Notes: generated by a model from the letters alone, not told the origin. Counted from the stretch's first letter, positions 1 through 8,726 are shown. The stretch: DNA of 64,000 nucleotides from CAJQQY01 sp045106765 (GCA_045106765.1 JBGCFD010000059.1:1-64000); one strand, 5' to 3'. Numbers and translations are program-made.

Positions 1-1953
1 AAAAGAATTCGTGGGTTTTAGTTGATATTCAAATTGATGATTTTCTGCATTTTTAAAATCAGTCATAGCCATCAAAAAGGAACAATTTCGATTATTACTC
101 GGAATGGAAATTTTTAAATTATTTTCCAAACCAATAGTTTGGTTAAGTTGGCTACGTCCATCTTTGTCAAAATAAATAGCCTTATTTAAAAGTATTTTAA
201 TGGAATCATTTTGCTCTAAAACTTCTCTCGGATCAAAACTGATAAATCCATTCATTCCTCCAAAATAATTGATCCCTTCCGAATCTTGTGCAGTAGAGAA
301 TCGATTGAATTCATTGTGAGGTAATCCATTTTTTTTATAAAAATTTCGAAAGGTTTTATTTTGATTATCGAAAAAAGAAAGACCATTATAGGTTCCTAGC
401 CAATAGCCATTTTCGTTCGGTAGAATAGAACAAACGGTATTGTTAGATAGTCCATCAGAAGTGTTGAAAACTTCAAAGTCACCAGTTTTAATATCTAAAA
501 TATTCAATCCTCCTCCTTCTAATCCTATCAACAATTGACCTTGATTATTTTCATAAAGAGATAGAATACTATTGGCTGATAAAATGTAATTTTTAAGGAA
601 AAGAGAAGAAGTATCCTTATTTGAAAAATCTGTTTTAAAATAACTATTAACAACTTTTTTATTTTCTAAATCAAAAAGAAATAATCCTATAGTTGTTCCA
701 ACCCAAATATTTCCATTTTTAGATTCCAAAAGACAAGTACTCCTAAGCTTGGCCTTGGAAAGTACAGAAGACGCGAATTCATGGTATTGCTTTTCTTTGG
801 TTTCGGGATCAAAAGAAATCAATTTACTAACTTGTTCTTTACCTTGGGTAACGGTCAATATTTTTCCATCTGTGGTGAAGATGGAGGAGATAAATTTATT
901 ATGATCGATATTATCTTCTCTTAAAAAAGAAGTTGCCAAATTTGAATTTATATTGAGTCTAATCAGCCCGGAGGAATAATAAGTAGTCAACCAAATGATG
1001 CTATCATTCTTAGGAAATATAGCTCGGATGTTAGCAGTTCCTTCTTTAAACTCAACCTCATTTTTTGGAAGAGAAATATAATTTATCTGGCCTGTGGTTT
1101 TATCTAATAATGTTAAATCTTTTTGCTCCGTAGAGAATAAAATTTTATCATTACCAATATCTGAAATTGCACGACCACTCAAATTGTATCCCCAATCTTT
1201 TAATTGCTCATTTAAGTAAGTTTTAAAAGGGGAGCGATGAATATCTAACTTAACTAATCCATTGAGCGAAGAGAAATAAATGATCTTTGAAAAATCATTT
1301 CCAAAAACTCGAGGATTGATTAAGGAATTCCAAACTTCAGATAAGTCTAAAGTTTCTCCTGTTTTTAAAGTTAAAAAGGCAGACTGTTTTTCATCTTGGT
1401 TTTCAATTTTAAAGAAATTTTTATGGTGGTCGTAAACTATACTTTTGGAAACAGTCCAATCTTTTTTTATAGTTAAAAATTTTAATGGAGCTCTTTTTTC
1501 CAAGTTTAGGGTACCTGTCGATTCATTAAAATTAGTAAGGATTACTTCTTCGCTTTTGCCAGTTTTAGGATCATAAATAATAGCGATGTTATTTATTTGT
1601 ATTCCACCATCACCATAAATAACTGCAATGTCTCCATTCTCTAATTCAAATAATTTGTGAATATAGGTATCAAGCGTTCCATTAGTAGATTCCTTTCGGG
1701 CAGGTAATTCCACAGGAACAAATTCATATCCATCAAATCTATTGAGACCATTATAAGTGCCCACCCAAGTATATCCGTCGGAGTGTTCAAGCACGCTTAA
1801 TATTCGATGATCAGATAACCCTTCTTCGTTAGAAAAATACTGAACATCATAAGTAAGTTGTTGAGCTTGAGAAATAAATGGAAGGTTTCCAAATGTTACA
1901 ATTTGAAAAATAATAAGAACATAAAGTTTAAATATTTGATTTTTTGAAAACAT
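1..1953 (-). CDS. Two-component regulator propeller sensor protein (C-terminus off the window)
   Basis: A leftward frame is open from the ATG at 1953 to the window edge, giving 651 residues without a stop. The N-terminus has a basic and hydrophobic signal sequence ending near residue 30 (SQAQQ). The rest carries repeated propeller blades of the Reg_prop type, for example WVGTYNGLNRFDG (from W63), WVGTTIGLFLFD, WLGTYNGLSFFD and YFGGMNGFISFDP. The last visible residues (FLMAMTDFKNAENHQFEYQL) match the start of a Y_Y_Y domain, which follows the propeller in this family. Normally a membrane segment and then a histidine kinase or a LuxR/AraC-type output would follow, but that part lies outside the window, so the output cannot be named. 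The gene is divergent from the sigma-factor operon at 2123, with 169 bp between them. A periplasmic sensing role is inferred from the family. Confidence 0.88.
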   Translation of the reverse strand, partial: MFSKNQIFKLYVLIIFQIVTFGNLPFISQAQQLTYDVQYFSNEEGLSDHRILSVLEHSDGYTWVGTYNGLNRFDGYEFVPVELPARKESTNGTLDTYIHKLFELENGDIAVIYGDGGIQINNIAIIYDPKTGKSEEVILTNFNESTGTLNLEKRAPLKFLTIKKDWTVSKSIVYDHHKNFFKIENQDEKQSAFLTLKTGETLDLSEVWNSLINPRVFGNDFSKIIYFSSLNGLVKLDIHRSPFKTYLNEQLKDWGYNLSGRAISDIGNDKILFSTEQKDLTLLDKTTGQINYISLPKNEVEFKEGTANIRAIFPKNDSIIWLTTYYSSGLIRLNINSNLATSFLREDNIDHNKFISSIFTTDGKILTVTQGKEQVSKLISFDPETKEKQYHEFASSVLSKAKLRSTCLLESKNGNIWVGTTIGLFLFDLENKKVVNSYFKTDFSNKDTSSLFLKNYILSANSILSLYENNQGQLLIGLEGGGLNILDIKTGDFEVFNTSDGLSNNTVCSILPNENGYWLGTYNGLSFFDNQNKTFRNFYKKNGLPHNEFNRFSTAQDSEGINYFGGMNGFISFDPREVLEQNDSIKILLNKAIYFDKDGRSQLNQTIGLENNLKISIPSNNRNCSFLMAMTDFKNAENHQFEYQLKPTNSF

Positions 1954-2122
1954 TAATTTGGGATCATTTATCTATTTTTAAACTGCGGTAATAGACTGAA
2001 GGGTGAGAGATTAAAGATATACTTTTTTTAATTATGAAAAAGGTATTTTATTATTTTACTTTCTATCGCAGCCTTTTCTAAATTTTCATGGTATAGTAAA
2101 TTATAAAGAATAAAATCTATTC

Positions 2123-2668
2123 ATGTCGCTCAGCAACGAAACGAAGTTTCAACAAATAATCGAGGGTTGTTGCCAACGAAATCGCACCAACCAGAATGAC
2201 CTTTATCGGTTATTTTATCCTTATGGGATGAGTATTTGTATGCGGTATGTGAATAATGAATCGGAAGCAATTTCTGTAGTAAATGATGGATTTCTAAAGG
2301 TTTTTAAAAATGTAAAAAAATACGATTCAGCAAAACCATTTAAGCCTTGGTTTAGAAAAATATTAGTCAACACAGCCATTAATCAAATTAAAAAACAAAA
2401 GAAATTTAAAATGGAAGTTAGCATGGACGAAGCAAAAAATATCTCGACAAAAGAAGATGCGTTGAGCAGAATTGGTTACCAAGAATTAATGGTTATGGTG
2501 CAATCTCTTTCTTTGGCATATCGAACAGTATTTAATATGTATGTCATTGATGGATTTAAACATCATGAAATTGCTGATAAATTAGGGATTACTGTCTCGA
2601 CTTCAAAGTCAAATTTGACCAGAGCTCGAGCAAAATTACAAACCTTAGTTACTAAAAAAATATCTTAA
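2123..2668 (+). CDS. ECF-type RNA polymerase sigma factor
   Basis: 181 residues, the usual size for an extracytoplasmic-function sigma factor. Region 2 lies at about 28-94 (LYRLFYPYGMSICMRYVNN through KPFKPWFRKILVNTAIN). Region 4 lies at about 116-177 and contains the helix-turn-helix GFKHHEIADKLGITVSTSKS. There is no region 1 or 3. Such factors bind core RNA polymerase and redirect it to a small regulon when a membrane anti-sigma factor lets go. The next gene begins 5 bp downstream and has a short cytoplasmic head followed by one membrane helix, as expected for its partner. The third gene follows after 11 bp, so all three are very probably one transcript. The target promoters are unknown. 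Confidence 0.93.
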   Translation: MSLSNETKFQQIIEGCCQRNRTNQNDLYRLFYPYGMSICMRYVNNESEAISVVNDGFLKVFKNVKKYDSAKPFKPWFRKILVNTAINQIKKQKKFKMEVSMDEAKNISTKEDALSRIGYQELMVMVQSLSLAYRTVFNMYVIDGFKHHEIADKLGITVSTSKSNLTRARAKLQTLVTKKIS

Positions 2669-2673
2669 TTAAA

Positions 2674-4044
2674 ATGTCAGAAGAATCACCAAAAGATTTG
2701 GATAAACTGTTTCAGCAAGAGCCTGAACAATATCCTTTTGACTATAACGAAGCATCTTGGCAAGAGATGGAAAAGTTATTGGACAAAGACGATCGTCGTC
2801 GTTTTTTGTGGTGGTGGTTTTTTGGAATTGGTGCTTTGATTTTGATTGGTTCGATTTTCTTTTTTGGAAAAAACGAAACGGGAGTGGTTGATACAAATTT
2901 AGATTTGGATAAAAAAGAGATTGTTGAAAATCAAAATCAAAATCAAAATCAGGAATCAAATTCAAATTTAGAAAATCAAACTACGACTTCAGATTCTGAG
3001 AATCAAATTTTCAAGTCAGAAAAATCTGATGAAAACTTTCAACTAAATTTGGATAATATTTCCAATAAAAAAGAATTAAATAATTCAAGTTCTACTTCAA
3101 ATAAAAATCTCCAACAATACAATTACAAAAACCAAAATGAAGATCAGAGTTTAACCTTTGATGATTTTGAATTTCAGAAAAGTGAACTAGAAAATACGAT
3201 TGTATCTGATTCTGTTTCGGAAAAAACGAATGAGGTAAGTGATGGTTTTTTATTGAAAAATAATCAAAAAAATAATTCCGTAAATGTATTGTTGCAAGTT
3301 GATTCTGTCTTGTCGATTTCTAGACTTGAGATTTTAGCTAAAAGAGAAAATGATATTAAACTTAATTTACTGGAACGGGATACTAATAGATCATCACCTA
3401 GAATGGAGTTCGTATTACTAGGCTATGTAAATGAAAAGATATTAAATCTAGCATTGGTTTTAGGGAGCGAATCTTCTGCTACAAATTATAACAATTTTTC
3501 TAAACCAAATTGGAAGTTTGGCGCACAAGTAGAATATCGTTTTTTAAAAAAATATAGTTTAAGTGTAGGAGCTAATTTTGCTCGAAAAAAATATGGAGCA
3601 GCAGGAGATGATTACAATCCCGAAGATGGAGCATGGTTATATGGAGTATCACCGACTGATGTTGATGCGGTTTGTGATATACTTGAACTACCCGTAAGTA
3701 TTAGCTTTTTCCAGTATGAGAATAACGAAAATGGATTATATGCTAGATTAGGTATGTCCTCATTTTTTATGTTGGAGGAACATTATTGGTATTCTTATGA
3801 CCAAGAAATACCAGGTCAAATCAAATATTGGGGAGGTGAAAATGAGAATAAACATTGGTTTGGAATAGGAGAAGTTGCTTTTGGATATCAGCATTATTTA
3901 CGACCTAAAACTTCGGTGCAGATTGAACCCTTTTTCCAAATTCCTTTGAGCGGAGTTGGAAATGGGAACGTGAAATTATGGAGTGCGGGGATAAATTTGA
4001 GACTTAATTTCCAAGTGAATAAAGAACTAATAAAGTATAACTAA
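2674..4044 (+). CDS. Dual-membrane-spanning anti-sigma-like protein (TM helix, Asn/Gln linker, outer-membrane barrel)
   Basis: 456 residues with an unusual layout. Residues 1-43 form a charged cytoplasmic head with an amphipathic stretch NEASWQEMEKLLD (about 25-37). Residues 44-64 form one hydrophobic helix flanked by RRR and WWW. Residues about 65-235 form a low-complexity linker rich in Asn, Gln, Ser and Lys. Residues about 238-456 look like an outer-membrane beta-barrel: alternating aromatic strands such as FGAQVEYRFLKKYSLSVG and a final strand VKLWSAGINLRLNF. This fits the dual-membrane-spanning anti-sigma (Dma) type described in Bacteroides thetaiotaomicron, where the head holds an ECF sigma factor and the barrel senses the outer membrane. 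The sigma factor ends 5 bp upstream. The Dma assignment comes from architecture and position only, since the head shows no strong named domain. An ordinary outer-membrane barrel protein of unknown function is the alternative. Confidence 0.72.
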   Translation: MSEESPKDLDKLFQQEPEQYPFDYNEASWQEMEKLLDKDDRRRFLWWWFFGIGALILIGSIFFFGKNETGVVDTNLDLDKKEIVENQNQNQNQESNSNLENQTTTSDSENQIFKSEKSDENFQLNLDNISNKKELNNSSSTSNKNLQQYNYKNQNEDQSLTFDDFEFQKSELENTIVSDSVSEKTNEVSDGFLLKNNQKNNSVNVLLQVDSVLSISRLEILAKRENDIKLNLLERDTNRSSPRMEFVLLGYVNEKILNLALVLGSESSATNYNNFSKPNWKFGAQVEYRFLKKYSLSVGANFARKKYGAAGDDYNPEDGAWLYGVSPTDVDAVCDILELPVSISFFQYENNENGLYARLGMSSFFMLEEHYWYSYDQEIPGQIKYWGGENENKHWFGIGEVAFGYQHYLRPKTSVQIEPFFQIPLSGVGNGNVKLWSAGINLRLNFQVNKELIKYN

Positions 4045-4055
4045 AACTCAAAATT

Positions 4056-6167
4056 ATGAAAAATCTCCTGACCATTCTATGCTGCTTTTTTCTAATAAAC
4101 CTTACTGCTCAAGATTGGAAAACATTTACTTACAATAAAAATGTTTTGGACATCGAAAAAGAAGGCAATACACTTTGGATAGCTACTTCTGGAGGTTTAC
4201 TTGAATGGAATTTGTCCAATGAAACTTACACTAAATTGACTACAGAAAATGGATTGATTTCTAATCAAATTAATAAGATTGTAATTGATAGTGATAGCCG
4301 AAAATGGTTGGCAACAAGAAGAGGAGTTTCGGTTGTCGATGGAGGAAATATTACAAGTTACGATAGTGATGATGGTTTGTATGCGAATGATGTTAATTCA
4401 ATTGTGATTGATTCAGAAGGCAATAAATGGTTTGGAACAAAAGATGAATTTGGGCATAGTGGAATATCAAAATTAGATAATCAAGGGAATTGGTCAACGA
4501 TACCAGAGAGCATTGGATTTGCTCCGACTTGTTTGGCTATTGATAGTTCGGATAATATATATGTAGGGAAGAATTATCAAATTGCCAAATATACTTCAGA
4601 CGGAAATTGGGTTTCGTTTGCACCTCAATCTACTGTTGATAATGTTGGGTATGTTTCGGAAATTTTAGTAGATCAAAACCAAGACGTTTGGTCGATTTCA
4701 TCAAGTGGACTTTTTCATTTTGATGTGAATGGAAACAAAACAAAGTTTGATGAGTCAGATGGTTTTGGAAATTCTCCAAGATCATTATTTCAAGATGGTA
4801 ACGGAACTTTGTGGGTAGGAACTCATGATGGAATTACCAAAGTGAATTCAGATACAACGTTTACCAATCTTTCTTTGTCAGCACCAGTAAATACTGTTTT
4901 TGAATCGGATGGGAATATATTTTTAGGGACAGATGATGATATCACTCTGTATGATGGTACGAACATTTTAGGAAAATTAAAAACAGATGTTGATCTTGCA
5001 GGAAATGCTGTTCAAGGAATAGATATAGCCAATGATGGTTCCGTTTGGATGGGAACTGAACGTGCTATTTCTAAATTTTCAAATAGTCAAGGTTGGAAGA
5101 GTTTTGGATCAGGTGATGAATTGCCTTGCTATCTCGCAACTAATATTTTTGCTACTTCAAATAATGAAATTGTTGCTTTGCACAGAAATGGTTGCCAAGG
5201 AACTTCTTTTATTGATGTAGCTACTGAAAGTGTCAATTATATTGAGACGGATACCTTTAAGGATATATTATCAATTAATGAAGATAACCTTGGGAATATT
5301 TGGTTGGGAAGTTATTACCCTGTGATTGATCATAACTTTGCTTCTAAAATTTCGCCTAACGGAGATATTCTTCAATTCGATTTTACCAATGTTCATCCTG
5401 ATGTTTCGAATAATAAAACGACAGGAGTAGCCATTCATCCAAATGGAGATGTTTACTTTAGTTCTCGTGTTGGAATTTATCGAGTGGACACTAATGATGA
5501 ATTACATTTATTTAACTTGGAAAGTGCTTTTACGATTTTTATAGATAGTCAGGAAAATATTTGGTTTGCGGAGGGAGATTATTTTGTAGGTGGACATGCG
5601 GTAGAAAAATATACTCCTTCGGGAGATCATATTACTTATCCTGAACTTGACTTTTCGTCGCCTTCGGATAAATATGTAATTTATGAAATTGCAGAAGATG
5701 CTCAACAAAATATGTGGTTCGCTACTGAAAATGGATTGTATAAATTAAGTCCTGCTGAAGAGGTTACTCGATTTTCTACTAGAGATGGATTGGCTGACAA
5801 TGATGTGACGGGAATAGTATTCGATGCGAATGGTGAAATGTGGATTAGCACAAAAAATGGTGTTTCTACGACTGCAGATATTTTCACCGCTACCTCTAAT
5901 TTGGAAAATAAGAAAATTGAATTTCGACTTTATCCAAATCCAACTTTGGCAATAGCAACTTTAGATTTTGATTTGGAGAAAAATGAAAATGTGCAAGTGG
6001 AGATTTTTAATGTGGCAGGACAACTTTTACTCACTCCTTTTTTTGGAAAAGAATCATTGGGTAATCATCAATTGGAATTTGATGTGTCTAATTTTTCGCA
6101 AGGTGTTTATTTTTGTAAAATTAAAATTGGTGGTTGGTCGCAGGTTCTGAAATTTGTAAAAATGTGA
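4056..6167 (+). CDS. Secreted two-component-propeller protein with T9SS type A sorting domain
   Basis: 703 residues. A clear signal peptide (first about 19 residues, ending LINLTAQ) is followed by a long run of Reg_prop-type blades with the recurring pattern N-x-W-(I/F/L)-(A/G)-T-x-x-G, for example LWIATSGGLLEWN, KWLATRRGVSVVDG, LWVGTHDGITKV, MWFATENGLYKLS and MWISTKNGVST. From about residue 623 it ends in a type A sorting domain: FRLYPNPT, then VQVEIFNVAGQLL and FSQGVYFCKIKI. There is no membrane helix, kinase or DNA-binding part, so the propeller itself is predicted to be exported through the T9SS and held on the cell surface. It is the last gene of the sigma / anti-sigma-like operon, which suggests that it supplies or senses a signal for that pair (inference). 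A large hairpin follows at 6168-6299. Confidence 0.88.
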   Translation: MKNLLTILCCFFLINLTAQDWKTFTYNKNVLDIEKEGNTLWIATSGGLLEWNLSNETYTKLTTENGLISNQINKIVIDSDSRKWLATRRGVSVVDGGNITSYDSDDGLYANDVNSIVIDSEGNKWFGTKDEFGHSGISKLDNQGNWSTIPESIGFAPTCLAIDSSDNIYVGKNYQIAKYTSDGNWVSFAPQSTVDNVGYVSEILVDQNQDVWSISSSGLFHFDVNGNKTKFDESDGFGNSPRSLFQDGNGTLWVGTHDGITKVNSDTTFTNLSLSAPVNTVFESDGNIFLGTDDDITLYDGTNILGKLKTDVDLAGNAVQGIDIANDGSVWMGTERAISKFSNSQGWKSFGSGDELPCYLATNIFATSNNEIVALHRNGCQGTSFIDVATESVNYIETDTFKDILSINEDNLGNIWLGSYYPVIDHNFASKISPNGDILQFDFTNVHPDVSNNKTTGVAIHPNGDVYFSSRVGIYRVDTNDELHLFNLESAFTIFIDSQENIWFAEGDYFVGGHAVEKYTPSGDHITYPELDFSSPSDKYVIYEIAEDAQQNMWFATENGLYKLSPAEEVTRFSTRDGLADNDVTGIVFDANGEMWISTKNGVSTTADIFTATSNLENKKIEFRLYPNPTLAIATLDFDLEKNENVQVEIFNVAGQLLLTPFFGKESLGNHQLEFDVSNFSQGVYFCKIKIGGWSQVLKFVKM

Positions 6168-6299
6168 TTTTTTTGCCACTGACTTGGACTGACTATTATG
6201 ACTTTTTATTACTCTCCCATAATGTTTATATTTTATAGCATTAAAGTGGGAATGTTATAAAAAGTCATAATAGTCAGTCCAAGTCAGTAGCAAAAAAAA
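6168..6299. terminator. Long inverted repeat between convergent genes (bidirectional terminator)
   Basis: Arms of about 42 nt at 6168-6209 and about 6257-6299 pair almost perfectly. The one clear mismatch is GCCACTGAC against GTCAGTAGC. The outer ends are T-rich on the left and A-rich on the right, and the arms contain GACTTGGACTGACTATTATG. The spacer is about 47 nt. The element lies exactly between the stop of the propeller gene and the stop of the convergent mazG gene, so it can end transcription from both sides. Its size is greater than an ordinary intrinsic terminator needs. Confidence 0.75.
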
Positions 6300-7058
6300 C
6301 TATTTCCCCTTCGCCTCATTCCATAATTGATCCATCTCCTCCAAACTCATATCATTCAAATCCCGATCTGCATTTTCCTCAATATATTCAAAGCGATTCT
6401 TAAATTTTAAATTAATTCTCTCTAGCGCAGTCTCTGGATCGATCCCTTTAAAACGAGCATAATTTATCATTGAAAAAATCACATCACCAAATTCCTCTTC
6501 CTTTCTTTCTTGTGATAAATTTTTATCCAACGTTTCTTTCATTTCCGCCATTTCCTCTTCTACTTTTCCCCAAACCTGAGCTGCATTTTCCCATTCAAAA
6601 CCAACTTGTGCAGTTTTCTCTTGCATCCGATATGCCTTGACCATGGCAGGCAAAGATTTTGGAACACCTGATAAAACAGACTTTTTTCCTTCTGCCAATT
6701 TGAGTTGCTCCCAATTTTTCATCACATCTTCTTCGCCATTCACTTTTACATCACCATAAATATGAGGATGCCGATGCACCAATTTATCACAACAAGCATT
6801 GATGGCATCCGCTATGTCAAACGCTTTTTTCTCCTCCGCAATTTTCGCATAAAAAATCATATGCAACATGATATCACCAATCTCTTCTTTAATTTCATCG
6901 AGATCTTCAACAAGAATTGCATCAGCTAATTCATAAGTTTCTTCGATAGTCAAATTTCGCAAAGATTGGAAAGTTTGTTTTCGATCCCACGGGCATTGTT
7001 CCCGAAGTTCATCCATGATTTTGAGGAGACGGGCGAATGCTTCTAATTTCTTATCCAT
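6300..7058 (-). CDS. mazG: Nucleoside triphosphate pyrophosphohydrolase MazG
   Basis: 252 residues, close to the 263 of E. coli MazG. The protein hydrolyses (d)NTPs to the monophosphate and pyrophosphate in the cytoplasm. Two MazG repeats are visible. The first has the substrate pocket CPWD at 22-25, then EETYE (39-43) and EEIGD near 58-62, giving the EExxE...ExxD magnesium site. The second has EEEMAEMKE and EEEFGDVIFSMINY. The HRHPHIYGD signature lies between them. On the reverse strand a Bacteroidota -7 element TAACTTTG sits at 7085-7092, 27 bp upstream of the ATG, and faces the promoter of the small gene at 7184. The gene ends against the long hairpin at 6168-6299. Confidence 0.97.
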   Translation of the reverse strand: MDKKLEAFARLLKIMDELREQCPWDRKQTFQSLRNLTIEETYELADAILVEDLDEIKEEIGDIMLHMIFYAKIAEEKKAFDIADAINACCDKLVHRHPHIYGDVKVNGEEDVMKNWEQLKLAEGKKSVLSGVPKSLPAMVKAYRMQEKTAQVGFEWENAAQVWGKVEEEMAEMKETLDKNLSQERKEEEFGDVIFSMINYARFKGIDPETALERINLKFKNRFEYIEENADRDLNDMSLEEMDQLWNEAKGK

Positions 7059-7084
7059 GATTATTTTTATTTAAAATTGAGGTG

Positions 7085-7092
7085 CAAAGTTA
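7085..7092 (-). promoter_or_regulatory. -7 element of the mazG promoter
   Basis: The reverse strand reads TAACTTTG, matching the Bacteroidota TAnnTTTG consensus, at a suitable distance from the mazG start. A -33 TTG at the standard spacing was not seen, so this is a partial match. Confidence 0.5.
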
Positions 7093-7114
7093 ATTGAACA
7101 AAAGAATAAAATCA

Positions 7115-7143
7115 TTGTTTTTATTTTAAATCTATTACCTTTG
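7115..7143 (+). promoter_or_regulatory. Promoter of the small membrane-protein gene
   Basis: TTG at 7115-7117, an 18-nt spacer, and TACCTTTG at 7136-7143, matching the Bacteroidota TTG...TAnnTTTG form. The expected transcript start near 7150 leaves a leader of about 33 nt before the ATG at 7184. Confidence 0.65.
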
Positions 7144-7183
7144 CAGTAGATTTAAGATTGAATCATTTTTAAAATAATCAAAC

Positions 7184-7396
7184 ATGGAATTCCTATATAT
7201 TTTAACCATAGTTTTTGTAACATTTGGGATTTGTTTTGCCCTCATCAACATCCGCCACATTGTGACTGGAAATGAGTTTAGAGGAACTTGTGCAACAAAT
7301 AATCCGATGTTGAAAAATCAAATTGGTGATTGTACAGTTTGTGGGAAAAAAGCAGATGAAGAATGCAAAATGCCTGACCTTCCAGAAGTAAAATAA
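7184..7396 (+). CDS. Small single-pass membrane protein with CxxC motif
   Basis: 70 residues. The first 24 residues form a hydrophobic helix (FLYILTIVFVTFGICFALIN), followed by IRHIVTGNEFRGTCATNNP and a short soluble tail with a CTVCGK motif near residues 50-55 and a further Cys near 61. Small proteins of this form are common in Bacteroidota, usually as hypothetical membrane proteins. The Cys pair could bind a metal or take part in redox chemistry, but nothing shows which. The gene stands alone with its own promoter (7115-7143) and a strong terminator (7416-7462), which supports it being real. Confidence 0.75.
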   Translation: MEFLYILTIVFVTFGICFALINIRHIVTGNEFRGTCATNNPMLKNQIGDCTVCGKKADEECKMPDLPEVK

Positions 7397-7415
7397 ATAA
7401 TCATCCAAATTGGAT

Positions 7416-7462
7416 AACTAAAAATGACCAACTTGTACAATTCAAGTTGGTCATTTTTAGTT
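7416..7462 (+). terminator. Intrinsic terminator, 20-bp perfect stem
   Basis: Left arm 7416-7435, loop TACAATT (7436-7442) and right arm 7443-7462 form a perfect 20-bp stem containing ATGACCAACTTG. It lies 20 bp after the stop of the small membrane-protein gene. The A- and T-rich base of the stem would allow it to act in both directions. Confidence 0.8.
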
Positions 7463-7467
7463 AAAAA

Positions 7468-7507
7468 CACAGATTGGAAAAGTCAGTTAAGTCAGAAAAA
7501 ATCTGTG
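7468..7507. repeat. Short inverted repeat related to the 6168-6299 hairpin
   Basis: CACAGATT (7468-7475) pairs with AATCTGTG (7500-7507). Between them is AGTCAGTTAAGTCAG, which resembles the AGTCAGTCCAAGTCAG core of the large hairpin at 6168-6299. It lies just past the 3' end of the leftward Smr gene. Confidence 0.45.
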
Positions 7508-7517
7508 GCAAATTTTT

Positions 7518-8567
7518 CTAAAAAATAATTTCTGTCGCCCCAAACCCATATTTTGGATGATATTCATTTTTAAAAGTTTTTACTTCAGGATGATTGATCA
7601 GTCGAGTAGCAATTTCATTTTTTAATTTTCCCTTCCCAACGCCATGGATTACAAAAGCACTCCTCACATTCAATCGAATCGCTTTATCCAGAAATTGATT
7701 AAAATGTGAAAGTTGAATCCTTAAAATATCAGCATTAGTTCTCTTCTTATTATCGCCTATCAAATGCTCAATATGAAGATCAATTTCATTTTTAAAATGC
7801 GCCAATTCCATTGGATCGCTCCCGCTCATTCGTCTATAATCGGAAGATGGTTTTTTAGGTTTGGTAGCATTCCTTTGCGTGTAAGTTTTCAGGTCTTCGC
7901 CTTTTGATTTTTTTTCTTTATCAAAATTTTCAAATAACTGATACCAATGTACTTGTCGATTCAACAGAGGCGCAGTCTTTATATTTTTAAAAAACTGTTT
8001 TGGTTTTATTTTTAATTTTTTCGACATTTTATAGCCAGTTCCAACCGTCGTCAATTGCCAAATGTCCATTTCAATAATTGGTGCTTCGTTGAGTTGACTA
8101 AATTTCATTTCTCCTAAATTCACATAGGAAACACTTGTAATCTTTCCATTCGTCGTCTTTGGAGTTTCTCCAATAATATCAATCGTAAAAGTGAAAAGTG
8201 CATCATATCGAGTGTCATTGATTAAATAAATATCATAACTCGAAGTAATTCCATCAGGTTGAACTTGAGGATCAAAAGCCAATTGGATACCTAGACTTTT
8301 TAAAATATGATATTGCGAATCATTGTCTTGAAGTGGAGGAGTTGGTGGTGGAGGTGCTTTCTTTGATTCTACGTATTTAGCTTTGATGGGATTCTGATTT
8401 GGCTTTGGAATATCTTCCATTCTTTCCAAATTTTCGATAAAAGCAGGGATGACCATTCCATCATCATTCAGTTCGACATTGACCATTTCACTATCCAAAA
8501 TCGCGATGATGACACCCTCGTCGCCAGTATTTTTAAATCGTACTTTTGTTCCTTCTGCAAATAGCAT
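7518..8567 (-). CDS. DUF2027 / Smr-domain protein (MutS2-type Smr nuclease domain)
   Basis: The N-terminal part has the start typical of Bacteroidota DUF2027 proteins: a small barrel with EGTKVRFKNTGDEGVI, then a middle beta-rich domain. The C-terminal about 90 residues are a Smr domain: EIDLHIEHLIGD (the DLH motif), a long helix, then FVIHGVGKGKLKNEI (the HGxGxG motif) and a final strand GFGATEIIF. Smr domains bind or cut nucleic acids, often at ribosomes or branched DNA; the target here is unknown. I prefer the ATG at 8567 (MLFAEGTKVRF) to the in-frame ATG at 8597, because family members begin a few residues before KVRF. A proline run (PPPPTPPL) separates the first barrel from the rest. Confidence 0.88.
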   Translation of the reverse strand: MLFAEGTKVRFKNTGDEGVIIAILDSEMVNVELNDDGMVIPAFIENLERMEDIPKPNQNPIKAKYVESKKAPPPPTPPLQDNDSQYHILKSLGIQLAFDPQVQPDGITSSYDIYLINDTRYDALFTFTIDIIGETPKTTNGKITSVSYVNLGEMKFSQLNEAPIIEMDIWQLTTVGTGYKMSKKLKIKPKQFFKNIKTAPLLNRQVHWYQLFENFDKEKKSKGEDLKTYTQRNATKPKKPSSDYRRMSGSDPMELAHFKNEIDLHIEHLIGDNKKRTNADILRIQLSHFNQFLDKAIRLNVRSAFVIHGVGKGKLKNEIATRLINHPEVKTFKNEYHPKYGFGATEIIF

Positions 8568-8694
8568 AAAATAAGATTTTGTAGCGAGACTTTCCAATTC
8601 CCGTATTTAAAGACTAAAATTTTCCAATTTTACGGGACATGGAAAATCCCGTTACGATACATGCAATATTAATGAAAACTCTAAACAAAGAAGA

Positions 8695-8726
8695 TTGAAC
8701 TAGAAACATTAAATTCAATACCTTTG
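8695..8726 (+). promoter_or_regulatory. Promoter of the methyltransferase gene
   Basis: TTG at 8695-8697 and TACCTTTG at 8719-8726 with a 21-nt spacer, 17 bp before the ATG at 8744. The -7 element matches TAnnTTTG exactly; the spacer is slightly long. Confidence 0.55.

Noticed and set aside
2669..2965. Reverse-strand frame of 98 residues (DFDFDFDF...)
   Set aside because: It lies inside the anti-sigma-like gene, and its composition is a mirror of the CAAAAT repeats.
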